NCBI GenBank assembly: GCA_002719955.1 | Contig: PBFW01000019.1 | Location: 23,996 to 87,995, forward strand | Direction: 5' to 3' | DNA length: 64,000 bases | Source of the DNA: Deltaproteobacteria bacterium | GTDB taxonomy: Bacteria; Myxococcota_A; UBA9160; UBA4427 | Shown here: positions 36,412 to 45,684 of the stretch, in pieces | Layout: each line of letters begins with the position of its first letter | How positions within the stretch are numbered: position 1 is the first letter of the stretch | The notes under the pieces: generated by a model | Databases searched by the model: none | What the model was told of the DNA's origin: nothing | The model's input: the letters and a program-made list of their open reading frames with translations, nothing else | Program-made: the position numbers and the translations under genes

Positions 36412-37254
36412 TCAGTTGAGTGCGGGTTTTTGGCTCGATAGCGCGTCGCGGCGCAAGCGGATCGGGCGCGCGGATTCATCCCGGGGCGCGAGTTCGAGAA
36501 AACGGCTGTAGTCCTCGATCGCGGCGTGGATGCAGTCCATTCGTTCGAGGAGCATTCCGCGGTCGCGATATTCGTGGGCTGACTCCGGCGCGAGAACGAC
36601 GATGCGATCAAAGCTACCAAGAGCGCCGAGTCCGTCGCCCTGCCTCAGGTAATGCAGCTTCAGATTATTGAGCATCCGCACATAGATCTCGTTCGCCGTC
36701 GCTGGCCGCAACCATCTCGAGTCGAGATCGACATCATCGCCGGCCGCGGCGCGAATCCTTTCGGCACATTCGTCGAGGCTGAGCGTTCGGCCGAAGAAGG
36801 GGTCGACGATGATTTCGTATTCTGGGACGTCAGTGACGCCGACGACTTTCGAAAGAAAATGACCCGGGAAGCTGATGCCGTAGGCCTCGTATCCGAGGAG
36901 TCGAGCCACCTCGACGTAGAGAACGGAGAGCGTGATCGGGAGCCCGCGTCGTCGGGTCAGAACTTCGTCGAGGAAGCTGTTTCGCGGGTCATCGTATCGC
37001 TCGTGATTGCCGCGGAACTGTTCGAGTTCGAAGAGCGAGTGGTTCAGCGCGGCGATCGCGGCGCTCGGAGTGGCAGCGCTGTCCACGAGGGGTTGTGCCC
37101 GCTCGGCGAGATCGGCGAGGGTTTCGAGGCCGCTCGCGATATCGACTTCGGGGCGCACCTCCGACGCGAGTACGAGCGCGCCTTCGGCGAGCCCGAGTTG
37201 GCTCTCCGGAAGCGCTGCGAGGGCGCGGAAACGGTCGGAAATTTCGCTCTGCAC
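36412..37254 (-). CDS. SirB1/transglutaminase-like family protein
   Basis: The 280-residue protein matches the SirB1 family: SHLF-like helices LNHSLFELEQFRGNHERYDD, then SFLDEVLTRRRGLPITLSVL, YGISFPGHFLSKVVG and a C-terminal TPR-like section (AHEYRDRGMLLERMDCIHA). The role is unknown. The start is taken as GTG 37254 with TAGGA upstream; an ATG at 37293 is possible but would overlap the preceding gene's end by 26 bp. It is the last gene of a three-gene leftward operon with the M28 peptidase and the OYE. Confidence 0.85.
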   Translation of the reverse strand: MQSEISDRFRALAALPESQLGLAEGALVLASEVRPEVDIASGLETLADLAERAQPLVDSAATPSAAIAALNHSLFELEQFRGNHERYDDPRNSFLDEVLTRRRGLPITLSVLYVEVARLLGYEAYGISFPGHFLSKVVGVTDVPEYEIIVDPFFGRTLSLDECAERIRAAAGDDVDLDSRWLRPATANEIYVRMLNNLKLHYLRQGDGLGALGSFDRIVVLAPESAHEYRDRGMLLERMDCIHAAIEDYSRFLELAPRDESARPIRLRRDALSSQKPALN

Positions 37255-37267
37255 GGTCCTAGCGTAC

Positions 37268-39250
37268 TCAATTCCGGGAGGCGGGGACCACATCGAATTC
37301 GACGCGTTCGCCCGCGCGCAGAATTGTGACTCGGGCCGAGACCCCGACTCGGAGGGCTTCGAGCGCATAGGTGTAGTCGTAGAGATTCTCGATCGGGCGG
37401 CCATCTACCTCGATGATGATGTCTCCGCCGCGCACGCCCGCCTCCTCGGCGGGCCCCGTCGGCGCGACACCCGAGAGCCGCACCCCGACGAGTTCCGTCT
37501 GGGCATAATCGGGGACCGTCCCGAGGAAGACGCGAAAGCCGGATCGTGCCAAGCCTGCGGAGGGGGATTCCTGCGCATGATAGGCGGGCGCGTCCGGGGC
37601 GCGTGAGAGTGCCTCGGCAATCGCTTCGAAGAGTTCGCCGATTTTCGCCATCCCTTTGTGATTCAGCAGGTCGGGGGTATCACGGGGCGTGTGATATTCG
37701 GAGTGGACGCCTGTGAACGCTGCCAGGACGGGCACGCCCTGGGTGTAGAAGCTGGTTGCATCGGTCGGGAGATAGCTGTCCTGTTGAAGGGAGATCGAGA
37801 GGTCGAGCGATTGGGCAGCGTTTTCGATGATGGCGGCCCAGGCGGAACTCGAACCGAGGCCCTGAATGATCAGCTTCTCGCGAAGTCGGCCGACCATGTC
37901 GAAGTTCAGGTATGCGACGGGTCCCGTTTCGTGCGTATGTGGATTCACGTGCGCTTCGACCCACGCATGGGAACCGAGTAGTCCGAGTTCCTCACCCGAC
38001 CAGGCTGCGAAGACGAAATCCCGGTCGCCGATGTTTTCGCCCGCGCGCTTTCGAGACGCGAGAGATTCGGCAATTTCGATCAGCAGGGCCGTGCCCGAGG
38101 CATTATCGTCGGCTCCGGGATGGATGTCGCCTACGTCGTCGCCCGAAGCGAGTGATCCCGAGCCCTCGCCGTGTCCGAGGTGATCGAAATGGGCCCCGAG
38201 TACGATCGTTTGAGGGCTCGGGGTGTCTCCGACCCGGATTCGTCCGATCACGTTCGTTCCCTCGGCCTTCCGGGTCACGAGGTCTATGCGGCCGCCGAGT
38301 TCGATGCCGCTGAGCAAGCCGGGTCGAACGAAGTCGTCTTCAGCCGTCGCGTCGGTCGAGAGGGCCGCGTCGATGCCCGCCTGGATCGATTCGAGAGAGC
38401 CACCGGTTCGAATGAGCAGCCTCTCTGCGACCGCGTCGCGGATCGAGACGACCGCGATTCGGGTTCCGGCAAGCGACGCGTCAAACCGAAGCGGCACCAA
38501 TTCCTTCCGGAAGCGGCCGAGCGGGCCGCTCGCGAAGAGGATTCCGCGCGCGCCGTGGTCTCGGGCAACCATGGCTTTGTAGCGGAGGCTCGCGTGTCGC
38601 TGCAGCGCCTGCCGCTCGTCGGGGCCGAGCGTGTTCGGGAGGTCACGGAAGACCAGGACCCATCGATCCCGGACCTCGACGTCCGAATAATCATCGATCG
38701 CCCCACGTCCTTCGTCCTCGGGAACGACGAGGCCGTAGCCAGCGAAGACGACCTGACTCGACGGGATGAGATCCGATCGGGAGAAGGCGAGCGGACGCCA
38801 GTCCACACCGGCTTCGAGGTGACTCGCCTCCTCGTTCGGGCGGAAGAGGGTGAGCGTGTTGTCGGGCCCGAGATCAACGCCCGAAGTGAAGCTGAAGCGG
38901 CTGCGCGAGTCGCCCTCGTTGCCGTCGGGTTCGAGTCCGATCGAGTCGAAAACCCGAACGAGGTAGTCGACGGCGACCCTCTCACCCGCGGTCCCCGCGC
39001 GGCGGCCGCCTGTGCGCGGGTCGCTGAGTGTGCGGATATGGGCTTCGAGGTCGTCGGCGGAAATCGTGGCGTGGGTCGCTTTCGGGAGGAGGAGCGGCGT
39101 TACGTCCTCGAACGAGCCGGATTCGCCGGGCGCCCTGGCGCGCTCCGGTCCGGGTCCGATGGGGGCGCATCCAAAAGATGCGATGGAGAGGAGGAGGACG
39201 AACTGTCCCAGGCACCTTCGAGGGGTGGACGGGGTCGAGCGAGAGGACAT
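37268..39250 (-). CDS. M28 aminopeptidase-like lipoprotein with PDZ domain
   Basis: The 660-residue protein has a lipoprotein signal (SIASFGC) and a PA-type inserted domain (VFAGYGLVVPEDEGRGAIDDY). The M28 zinc peptidase core has its ligand segments in LGAHFDHLGHGEGSG, HPGADDNASGTALLIE and AWSGEELGLLGSHAW. A C-terminal PDZ domain (RGGDIIIEVDGRPIENLYDY) ends the protein. Such enzymes remove N-terminal residues from peptides at the outer or inner membrane surface; the PDZ may recruit substrates. ATG at 39250 is chosen because the signal begins there. It follows the OYE gene by 46 bp. Confidence 0.9.
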   Translation of the reverse strand: MSSRSTPSTPRRCLGQFVLLLSIASFGCAPIGPGPERARAPGESGSFEDVTPLLLPKATHATISADDLEAHIRTLSDPRTGGRRAGTAGERVAVDYLVRVFDSIGLEPDGNEGDSRSRFSFTSGVDLGPDNTLTLFRPNEEASHLEAGVDWRPLAFSRSDLIPSSQVVFAGYGLVVPEDEGRGAIDDYSDVEVRDRWVLVFRDLPNTLGPDERQALQRHASLRYKAMVARDHGARGILFASGPLGRFRKELVPLRFDASLAGTRIAVVSIRDAVAERLLIRTGGSLESIQAGIDAALSTDATAEDDFVRPGLLSGIELGGRIDLVTRKAEGTNVIGRIRVGDTPSPQTIVLGAHFDHLGHGEGSGSLASGDDVGDIHPGADDNASGTALLIEIAESLASRKRAGENIGDRDFVFAAWSGEELGLLGSHAWVEAHVNPHTHETGPVAYLNFDMVGRLREKLIIQGLGSSSAWAAIIENAAQSLDLSISLQQDSYLPTDATSFYTQGVPVLAAFTGVHSEYHTPRDTPDLLNHKGMAKIGELFEAIAEALSRAPDAPAYHAQESPSAGLARSGFRVFLGTVPDYAQTELVGVRLSGVAPTGPAEEAGVRGGDIIIEVDGRPIENLYDYTYALEALRVGVSARVTILRAGERVEFDVVPASRN

Positions 39251-39296
39251 GGGTTCAATTTCCAGTGTGGCCTGGCGGCGTCTGCTGTGGGTATCT

Positions 39297-41435
39297 CTAG
39301 AGTTCGAGCGCGGCCCGGAATCCGTCGTGCATCGCACCCTCGAGATAACCGACTCCGGTCACGTCGCCGATCTCCTTGATGGGTACACCCGCTTCTTTGA
39401 GTCCCGCGGCGACGCCCGGGTTCGCTTCGAGGCCGATTGCGAGAATCACCGCATCCGCTTCGACCGAGCATGTTTCGCCCTCGCCTTCGCTCGACCGCAC
39501 GGAATATTCGACGGCTCGCTCACCGATGGATCGGATCTCTGCGTTGGCGACGAGGTCGACGCCGTGCTGGCGGAGGTCGTCGAGGACGCGCCAACGCCTC
39601 GGGTGGGCCATCTCGAGCCCGAATTTCGGGCCCGCCTCGAGGACCGTCACGCGCCGACCGCGCTCCGAGAGAAACTCGGCGAGTTCGAGACCGACGAGCC
39701 CGCCGCCGATGACGGCGACGCTCTGTCCGACGGGCATATAGGCTCTCGAAGCTTCACGTAATCTGCCCGGAGATGTCGTGATTCCGGTCACGCGACCCGC
39801 GAAAACGGCGACGCGGCCGAGCGGGGAGAGTTTTTTCGACGCCTCGCCGTCGCCCTGTCCGGTCAGGAGCGCACGCAGATCGTCGCCATCGAAGACGTGA
39901 TCCCGATCGATTCCGGGCAGATCGGGTTGGCTGCGGCTCGCGCCCGCTGCGACGAGGATCTCATCCGGAGCGATCTCGCGAATCGTCTCGAGTGTCACCT
40001 CGGTTTCGAGTCGGATCTCCACACCGAGCTTTCGAACTTGTCCCTCGAGCCAATCGAGGAGACGCTCGTTCGGCTCGTAGACGAGCGCTGCAAACCGTAA
40101 TGTCCCCCCCAGCTGTGCGGACTTCTCGCACAGCACGACCGCGTGGCCGCGGAGTCGCGCGAGCCGCGCGGCTTCGAGGCCGGAGGGGCCCCCTCCGATG
40201 ATCAGCACGCGTCTGGGGATCCCCGAAAATTCGCGCTCGGCGGAACCGAGAACGGCTTCCCGCGCCGTCATGGGATTCACAGCGCAGCGCACGGCCCGAT
40301 CGAAGAAGGGTTGGGCGACGCAGGTGTAGCAGTAGATGCAGGGGCGGATGTCTTCGGGACGTCCCTCGTCGAGCTTCTGGGCAAGCGCCGGATCCGCGAG
40401 CAGTTTACGCGCCATCGCGACCACGTCGGCCTTGCCGTCACGGATCAGTCCGTCGGCGACTTCGGGCTCGATCCGCCCGACGGCGATGACGGGAATATCG
40501 ACCCGCGACTTCACCATCGCGGCTTCCTCGACATAGGCCGATTCGGTGTGGGTCAGGGGGCCGTCCGTGAAGGCGACGCCCGAGGTCGAGTCGGAGTAGG
40601 CGGTCACGTGGATCGCATCGGCACCCGCTTCTGCGGCGAGTTCCGCCGTGCGAGCCGCATCCTCGGGCGTGATGCCACCGGGGGTCCGGAATTCGCGACA
40701 GTCGAGCCGAGCCCAGATCGGGAAATCGACACCGGCCCTTTCCTTGGCGGCTCGGATCACCTCGCACAGGAGCCGCGCGCGATTCTCGGGGCTACCGCCA
40801 TATTCGTCCTCGCGAAAATTCCAGGCCGGGGAAAGAAATTCCGAGAGCAGATAGCCATGGGCCGAGTGGAGCTCGACGGCGTCGAATCCCGCGCGCCGCG
40901 CTCGCTCGGCGGCGCTCGCGAAGGCGTCGATCGCCCAGGCGATATCGTTTGCATCCGCTTCCTTGATCGTCGTCTTCTCGCCGCCGGTCGCGGCCATCAA
41001 CCAGCCGATCTCCTCGCGTGACAGATCGTTGGCCATATCCATCGCGCCCTTGAAGCGCGGCAGAGAGGGCATCAGGACGGGGCGTCCCTGCTTGGTGTCG
41101 AGTCTCGACTGCTTGCCGTGGTGGACCATCTGGAGGGCGATCTTGGCACCATGGCGATGGACGCGATCGGTCAGCTCCCGGAGGCCCGGCAGATGATCAT
41201 CGCTCGAGATCGCGAGCTGTCGCTGGGCGGTGGCACCGTGGGGATAGGCGACGGCGGCGACCTCGGTGATGATCAGTCCCACTCCCCCGCGAGCGCGTTC
41301 CTCGTAGTAGGCGATGATCGGCTCCCGGGCGTGGCCATCCTCTTCGGCGATCTCTACGCCCATGGCGCTCATCGCGATCCGGTTGCGCAGTCGCATTCCG
41401 CCGATCGTGACGGGCGAGGTCAAATGGTCGTACAT
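39297..41435 (-). CDS. Old yellow enzyme/2,4-dienoyl-CoA reductase-type flavoprotein
   Basis: The 712-residue protein has an N-terminal FMN TIM barrel (LRNRIAMSAMGVEIAE, AVELHSAHGYLLSEFLSP), and a four-cysteine 4Fe-4S site at Cys366, Cys369, Cys372 and Cys384. A C-terminal FAD/NAD(P) domain follows (VLIIGGGPSGLEAARLA and SVAVIGGGLVGLELAEFL). This is the FadH/trimethylamine-dehydrogenase architecture: electrons pass NADPH to FAD to 4Fe-4S to FMN, reducing an activated double bond such as a dienoyl-CoA. Start at 41435 follows AGGGAG. It is the first gene of the operon and divergent from an SDR at 41546. Confidence 0.92.
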   Translation of the reverse strand: MYDHLTSPVTIGGMRLRNRIAMSAMGVEIAEEDGHAREPIIAYYEERARGGVGLIITEVAAVAYPHGATAQRQLAISSDDHLPGLRELTDRVHRHGAKIALQMVHHGKQSRLDTKQGRPVLMPSLPRFKGAMDMANDLSREEIGWLMAATGGEKTTIKEADANDIAWAIDAFASAAERARRAGFDAVELHSAHGYLLSEFLSPAWNFREDEYGGSPENRARLLCEVIRAAKERAGVDFPIWARLDCREFRTPGGITPEDAARTAELAAEAGADAIHVTAYSDSTSGVAFTDGPLTHTESAYVEEAAMVKSRVDIPVIAVGRIEPEVADGLIRDGKADVVAMARKLLADPALAQKLDEGRPEDIRPCIYCYTCVAQPFFDRAVRCAVNPMTAREAVLGSAEREFSGIPRRVLIIGGGPSGLEAARLARLRGHAVVLCEKSAQLGGTLRFAALVYEPNERLLDWLEGQVRKLGVEIRLETEVTLETIREIAPDEILVAAGASRSQPDLPGIDRDHVFDGDDLRALLTGQGDGEASKKLSPLGRVAVFAGRVTGITTSPGRLREASRAYMPVGQSVAVIGGGLVGLELAEFLSERGRRVTVLEAGPKFGLEMAHPRRWRVLDDLRQHGVDLVANAEIRSIGERAVEYSVRSSEGEGETCSVEADAVILAIGLEANPGVAAGLKEAGVPIKEIGDVTGVGYLEGAMHDGFRAALEL

Positions 41436-41545
41436 CGGGTCTCCCTTTGGCCGGTCAAGGATAGGGAATCACGACCGGTCACGCGGAGGCGCGGGGGTGG
41501 GGCAACGCATAGACTCTGCGAGGGCAATCTGGGAGGGGTCACTCC

Positions 41546-42310
41546 ATGGGAAAGCTGACGGACAAGATCGCGCTCGTTACCGGGTCCGCGCGCGGGATCG
41601 GGCGGGGGGTCGCTCTCGCGATGGCGGAAGAGGGCGCCTCGATCGGCCTGATCGACCTCGACCCAGACGGTGTGAAGGAGACGGCCGGACTCGTGGAGGA
41701 AGCCGGATCTCGCGCGGTCGCGGTGCAAGGCGATGTTTCGCAGCGGGCCGAGTGTCGCGCAGCGATCGACCGAACCGTCGAAGCCTTCGGCGGCCTCGAT
41801 ATCCTGGTGAATAACGCCGCCTGGACGCCGACGCGCGGCTTGCGGATCCTCGAGTTCGACGACGCGACATTCGATCGGGTCATCAAGACGAATCTATGGT
41901 CGACGTTTTTCTGTATGCAGATCGCCCATCCCCATTTCATCGCCCGAGGCGGTGGCGCGATCATCAATTTTGCGAGCGGCTCGGGGACGATCGGAAACGA
42001 AGCCCAGGGGGCCTATGCGGCTGCAAAAGAGGGGATTCGTGGATTGTCCCGGACCGCTTCGCGCGAATGGGGACCCGAGGGTATTCGGGTGAATATCGTG
42101 TGCCCCTTCGCTAATTCCCCGGGCATGATCGATTGGGCGAAACTCGATCCCGAAAGTCACGAGGCGGCGATTGAGCGGATCCCGCTTCGCCGCGTCGGCG
42201 ACTGCCGGGACGATGTCGGTCGGGTCTGCGTCTTCCTGGCGAGCGACGATGCGTCCTACGTGACCGGCCAGACGATGTGGGTCGACGGCGGGTCGGGCTC
42301 CGTACGCTAG
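41546..42310 (+). CDS. SDR family oxidoreductase
   Basis: The 254-residue protein is a classical SDR: cofactor loop VTGSARGIGRGVALAM (about 11-26), acidic Asp37 that favours NAD, the NNAA motif, catalytic Ser144, Tyr157 and Lys161 (GAYAAAKEGIRGLSRT) and the PG motif in CPFANSPGM. It would dehydrogenate a hydroxyl group, plausibly a hydroxyacyl-CoA or cyclic alcohol. Start at 41546 follows GGGAGGGG. It is divergent from the OYE across 110 bp, which may hold a shared promoter. Confidence 0.92.
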   Translation: MGKLTDKIALVTGSARGIGRGVALAMAEEGASIGLIDLDPDGVKETAGLVEEAGSRAVAVQGDVSQRAECRAAIDRTVEAFGGLDILVNNAAWTPTRGLRILEFDDATFDRVIKTNLWSTFFCMQIAHPHFIARGGGAIINFASGSGTIGNEAQGAYAAAKEGIRGLSRTASREWGPEGIRVNIVCPFANSPGMIDWAKLDPESHEAAIERIPLRRVGDCRDDVGRVCVFLASDDASYVTGQTMWVDGGSGSVR

Positions 42311-42471
42311 GGGCCGTCTCATCAACCCGAAGCGCACACTGCAGCAACGGCGCGACAGTCTCGGGCCGAAAGTGTCGTGGATACGCGACACTTCCCGGAG
42401 GTGCGGGCCCTGGGCTCGTCACGAATCGGCACGCAGGTTGCTCCAGGCCTGGTCAAGGAGGTCCGGGCGAA

Positions 42472-42726
42472 ATGCGTGATGAGTTCGATTCCTGGAGCGA
42501 ATCTGGAGAGGTGCGGGTCCGGCGTCTGCCGAGTGCCGGGGTCGCGGCGGTTCTGGCCATTCTGCTGCCTGGCCTCGGCCACGTGTACGCGGGTCGGCTC
42601 GGCGCGGCAGCGATCTGGTTTCTGGCGATCAGCTTTGGCTATTGGGCGATCCTGGTCCCCGGGCTGCTCCTGCACGCGATCAGCGTGTGGAGCGCATACA
42701 GGGCCGCCGAAGAGGCGGGTGGCTAG
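42472..42726 (+). CDS. Small membrane protein, two helices
   Basis: The 84-residue protein has a polar N-terminus (MRDEFDSWSESGEVRVRRLP) and two closely spaced membrane helices (AAVLAILLPGLGHVYAGRLG and AAIWFLAISFGYWAILVPGL). The PGLGHVYAGR turn resembles TM2-domain and related small proteins. Function is not known. Start at 42472 lies behind AAGGAGG at 11 bases. It is followed by a weak hairpin and the DAHP synthase gene. Confidence 0.7.
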   Translation: MRDEFDSWSESGEVRVRRLPSAGVAAVLAILLPGLGHVYAGRLGAAAIWFLAISFGYWAILVPGLLLHAISVWSAYRAAEEAGG

Positions 42727-42744
42727 CGCTCCTCGCGAAAAAAT

Positions 42745-42763
42745 CCCGTGAGCACGCGGGTTT
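42745..42763 (+). terminator. Weak terminator-like hairpin
   Basis: CCCGTG (42745-42750) and CGCGGG (42755-42760) pair with one G-U around a 4-base loop, followed by three T. It sits 18 bp after the small membrane protein stop. A short T run makes it a weak candidate. Confidence 0.35.
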
Positions 42764-42954
42764 AGCGCCGGCTAGGGGGTTGTCCGCCCCTGTCGGCGCC
42801 GGTATACAACCCCGTCCGGGCCCCCTCATCTTGGCGGCCCTTCGGCGATGGCGGCCTGCTTCTCTCGAGATCAGCCCGTCGTCATCCAATCCGCGACCCT
42901 CCGTCCGTGCTCCGGCGGCGCCGGAACGGCGATCGCGGGTACGAGGTTCGAGCG

Positions 42955-44022
42955 ATGATTCACGAGATCGATGATGTCCGGATTCAGAATATCCGGCCAC
43001 TGATGGCGCCGGAGATCCTGCTCGAGGATCTCCCCGTCAGCGAGAGCCAGAACGAGACCATCTTCGCTGGACGCCGGGAGATCGAGCGGATCATCGCGGG
43101 CGAGGACGACCGGCTCGTGCTCGTCGTTGGCCCCTGCTCGATCCACGACCCCGAGGCTGGACTGGAATATGCCCGTCGCCTCGCTCCCCTGCGCGAGCAT
43201 CATCGCGATGATCTGAGCATCGTCATGCGGGTCTATTTCGAGAAGCCGCGCACGACCGTCGGCTGGAAGGGGCTGATCAACGACCCCCAGCTCGACGGCA
43301 GCTTCTCGATCCGCGAAGGCCTGGCAAAGGCACGTGGTTTCCTGCTCGATGTGACCGGGTTGGGTCTGCCGACGGGCAGCGAATTTCTGGACCCCATCAT
43401 GCCGCAATTCTATGCCGACCTCGTCTCTTGGGGCGCGATCGGCGCGCGCACCAGCGAGAGTCAGGTCCATCGCGAACTCGCTTCGGGCTTGTCGATGCCG
43501 GTCGGTTTCAAGAACGGAACCTACGGCACGGTGCAGATGGCGATCGACGCGATTGGCGCTGCGGCTGGGGAGCACCATTTTCTTTCGGTGACGAAGCAGG
43601 GGATCGCCGGGATCGTCGCCACCAAGGGCAATCCCTTCTGCCATGTGATTCTGCGGGGTGGGACGAGCGGTCCGAATTACGAACCCGCATCGATCGCGGC
43701 GGTCGAATCCCAACTCGAGGGCGCCGGTCTCTCGCCGCGCATCATGGTCGATTGCAGCCACGCCAATAGCGGCAAGAATCACGAGCAGCAGCCCGCCGTC
43801 GCCGAGTCCCTCGCCGATCAGGTCGCGGGCGGGAATCGGGCGATTTTCGGGCTGATGATGGAGAGCTTCCTGCTCGATGGGAACCAGTCGCATTCCCAAT
43901 CCCAGGGCAGCGAGGGGCTCATCTACGGCCAGAGCATCACGGATAAATGTATGGGCTGGGAACGCGCGGAGCCGCTCTTCGATATGCTGGCCAAGGCGGT
44001 TCGTGAGCGTCGCAGAAATTAG
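42955..44022 (+). CDS. aroG: 3-deoxy-7-phosphoheptulonate (DAHP) synthase, class I
   Basis: The 355-residue protein is an AroFGH-type DAHP synthase: RLVLVVGPCSIHDPEAGLEY, MRVYFEKPRTTVGWKGLIND, ARTSESQVHRELASGLSMPV, VILRGGTSGPNYEP and VDCSHANSGKNHEQQP carry the PEP, erythrose-4-phosphate and metal ligands. It starts the shikimate pathway by joining PEP and E4P. Which isoenzyme (Phe-, Tyr- or Trp-sensitive) cannot be read. ATG at 42955 follows GAGG; the preceding GTG at 42946 is an alternative. It stands alone, without other aro genes nearby. Confidence 0.95.
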   Translation: MIHEIDDVRIQNIRPLMAPEILLEDLPVSESQNETIFAGRREIERIIAGEDDRLVLVVGPCSIHDPEAGLEYARRLAPLREHHRDDLSIVMRVYFEKPRTTVGWKGLINDPQLDGSFSIREGLAKARGFLLDVTGLGLPTGSEFLDPIMPQFYADLVSWGAIGARTSESQVHRELASGLSMPVGFKNGTYGTVQMAIDAIGAAAGEHHFLSVTKQGIAGIVATKGNPFCHVILRGGTSGPNYEPASIAAVESQLEGAGLSPRIMVDCSHANSGKNHEQQPAVAESLADQVAGGNRAIFGLMMESFLLDGNQSHSQSQGSEGLIYGQSITDKCMGWERAEPLFDMLAKAVRERRRN

Positions 44023-44164
44023 GTCGGAGACGTCGATGTCTTCGTGATGGGGTGCGGGCGGATGCGGCGCGTCCGAAGATTTCCTGGGCGGGTAGAGCGA
44101 CGACCACGCGTCCGAATCGATACGACCCCTTTCCCGGGTGTCTAGTCTAATTGGAGGGGATGAT

Positions 44165-44962
44165 ATGGGCGACGAGAAGAAACTCGAATACTGCACGGCG
44201 GAGACCGACGGCCGAATCCTGACCGTGACGATCGACCGGCCCGAGCGCATGAACGCGCTGCATTGGATGGCGAATGAAGAGTTGGCCGGCGTCTTCGACG
44301 ATTTTGCAGCCGACCCCGAACTCTGGGTCGCGATCATCACGGGCGCCGGGGAGCGCGCGTTCTCCGCGGGCAACGACCTGAAATATCAAGCCCAGGAAGC
44401 GGGCGGCGAGTTGAAGGCCGGGCCGCAGACGGGTTTCGCCGGGCTCACGGCGCGATACGACTGCGCCAAGCCGGTGATTGCTGCGGTGAACGGTGTGGCC
44501 ATGGGCGGGGGGTTCGAAATCGCCCTCGCCTGTGATCTGATCGTCGCTTCGACCAACGCGCTCTTTGCCCTACCCGAACCCCGGGTAGGGCTCGCGGCGT
44601 TGGCGGGCGGCGTCCACCGATTGCCGCGGCAGATCGGCTTGAAACGCGCGATGGGCATGATGCTCACCGGGCGTCGCGTCGGCGCCGAGGAGGGCGAGCG
44701 TCTGGGCTTTGTGAACGAGGTCGTGGCACCGGAGGAATTGCTGGCGGCGGCGCGGCGATGGGCGGATCAGATTGTCGAATGTGCGCCGCTCTCGGTCCGT
44801 GCGACCAAGCAGGCGGCGATGGACGGATTCCGGCACGGCATGATCGAGGACGCGATGGCCGCGCGCTATCCGGCGATCGCCGAACTCTTCCAGAGCGAGG
44901 ATTTCATCGAGGGGCCGCTCGCTTTCGCCGAGAAACGGTCGCCGCAGTGGAAGGGCCGGTGA
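44165..44962 (+). CDS. Enoyl-CoA hydratase/isomerase
   Basis: The 265-residue protein is a crotonase-fold enzyme: oxyanion-hole segments GAGERAFSAGNDLKYQ and NGVAMGGGFEIALACDL, and both Glu positions of hydratases are kept (FEIALACD and LPEPRVGL). The C-terminal helical part has CAPLSVRATKQAAMDGF. It adds water across the double bond of enoyl-CoA in beta-oxidation or related routes; isomerase or hydrolase members share the fold. ATG at 44165 follows GGAGGGGATGAT. It has no same-strand partner within 140 bp upstream. Confidence 0.92.
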   Translation: MGDEKKLEYCTAETDGRILTVTIDRPERMNALHWMANEELAGVFDDFAADPELWVAIITGAGERAFSAGNDLKYQAQEAGGELKAGPQTGFAGLTARYDCAKPVIAAVNGVAMGGGFEIALACDLIVASTNALFALPEPRVGLAALAGGVHRLPRQIGLKRAMGMMLTGRRVGAEEGERLGFVNEVVAPEELLAAARRWADQIVECAPLSVRATKQAAMDGFRHGMIEDAMAARYPAIAELFQSEDFIEGPLAFAEKRSPQWKGR

Positions 44963-45296
44963 GCGCACCGATGGCCGCGTTGCTGACCTCAATTTCCGCT
45001 CGCGCCCACCGACCGGGGAAGCCAACTCGGAATCGATCGCGTTGAGTCGAGGGCGCAGCGCGGACCGGCGATCGCCCCGCCCCGGCGACGGCGCGGGGCC
45101 CGCTGATCCGCAATTTCATCGACAAGCGACTGAATCAGAGGGATTGAAGAGGAGATCATCCGGGGTCGTGTTTGCGCGTCTGCCTGGCGGATTTCTCATT
45201 CTTTCGATTGGGCTCTTTTAATGACCGACTCAGTCGGTGATGTCAGGGTGGCCGTCTTTTCGATGGTGGCGGCCCTAGAGCAAGGAGGTCTCCCAC
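44963..45296. other. Intergenic stretch before the broken methyltransferase
   Basis: About 334 bp with no convincing gene. It is very GC-rich in its first half and contains the dyad at 45224-45238. It ends with GGAGG just before the lipoprotein start at 45297. Confidence 0.5.
45224..45238. promoter_or_regulatory. Perfect 7-bp inverted repeat, TetR-type operator candidate
   Basis: ACCGACT-C-AGTCGGT is a perfect dyad with one central base. It lies 59 bp before the lipoprotein-methyltransferase pseudogene, which overlaps a TetR gene at 45684. The size and symmetry suit a TetR dimer, so it may be this operon's own control site. Confidence 0.5.
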
Positions 45297-45684
45297 ATGC
45301 TCCGCTTCATTCCCATGTCCCTTTGGTTCGCGATCGCGTTCACCTGCGTCGGATGTTCGGGCGCTTCGAAGATCGACGTCGCTCGGCTGATCACGTCCGG
45401 GTGAGATGGTTGGTAACATCCCGAACACGTCCTCGCCGCTTTCGAGATTCGCAAGGGCGATCGCGTCGCCGAGATCGGCGCCGGCTCCGACCTTCTGGCT
45501 CCAGAGCGCGGGGCATTGGACGGACCCCGCCGAGATCGTCGAGGAGATGAGCGCCGCGGGCTATTCGCGGGCGCGGGCCTTCGATTTCCTGCCAGCCCAG
45601 ATCTTCTCGCCCGCGGTTTCGTATGCGGACAGCAGTACGCTCGAGAAGGGGTCGCTACGTAGTCCGGTCGAGCAGGGATCCTGA
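45297..45684 (+). pseudogene. Broken lipoprotein SAM-methyltransferase
   Basis: ATG 45297 behind GGAGG opens a 35-codon lipoprotein signal (FAIAFTCVGC) that stops at 45404. The same frame then has a second stop and the SAM-binding stretch HPEHVLAAFEIRKGDRVAEI followed by GAGS. The frame then changes, and FWLQSAGHWTDPAEIVEEMS and YSRARAFDFLPAQIF give a methyltransferase C-terminus. The whole central catalytic domain is missing. It is therefore a remnant with two in-frame stops, one frameshift and a large internal deletion. Its stop overlaps the next gene's ATG (TGATG). Confidence 0.72.

Noticed and set aside
42871..44373. 500-codon open frame opposite the DAHP synthase
   Set aside because: The plus strand carries an unmistakable DAHP synthase here; the antisense frame has no recognised motif.
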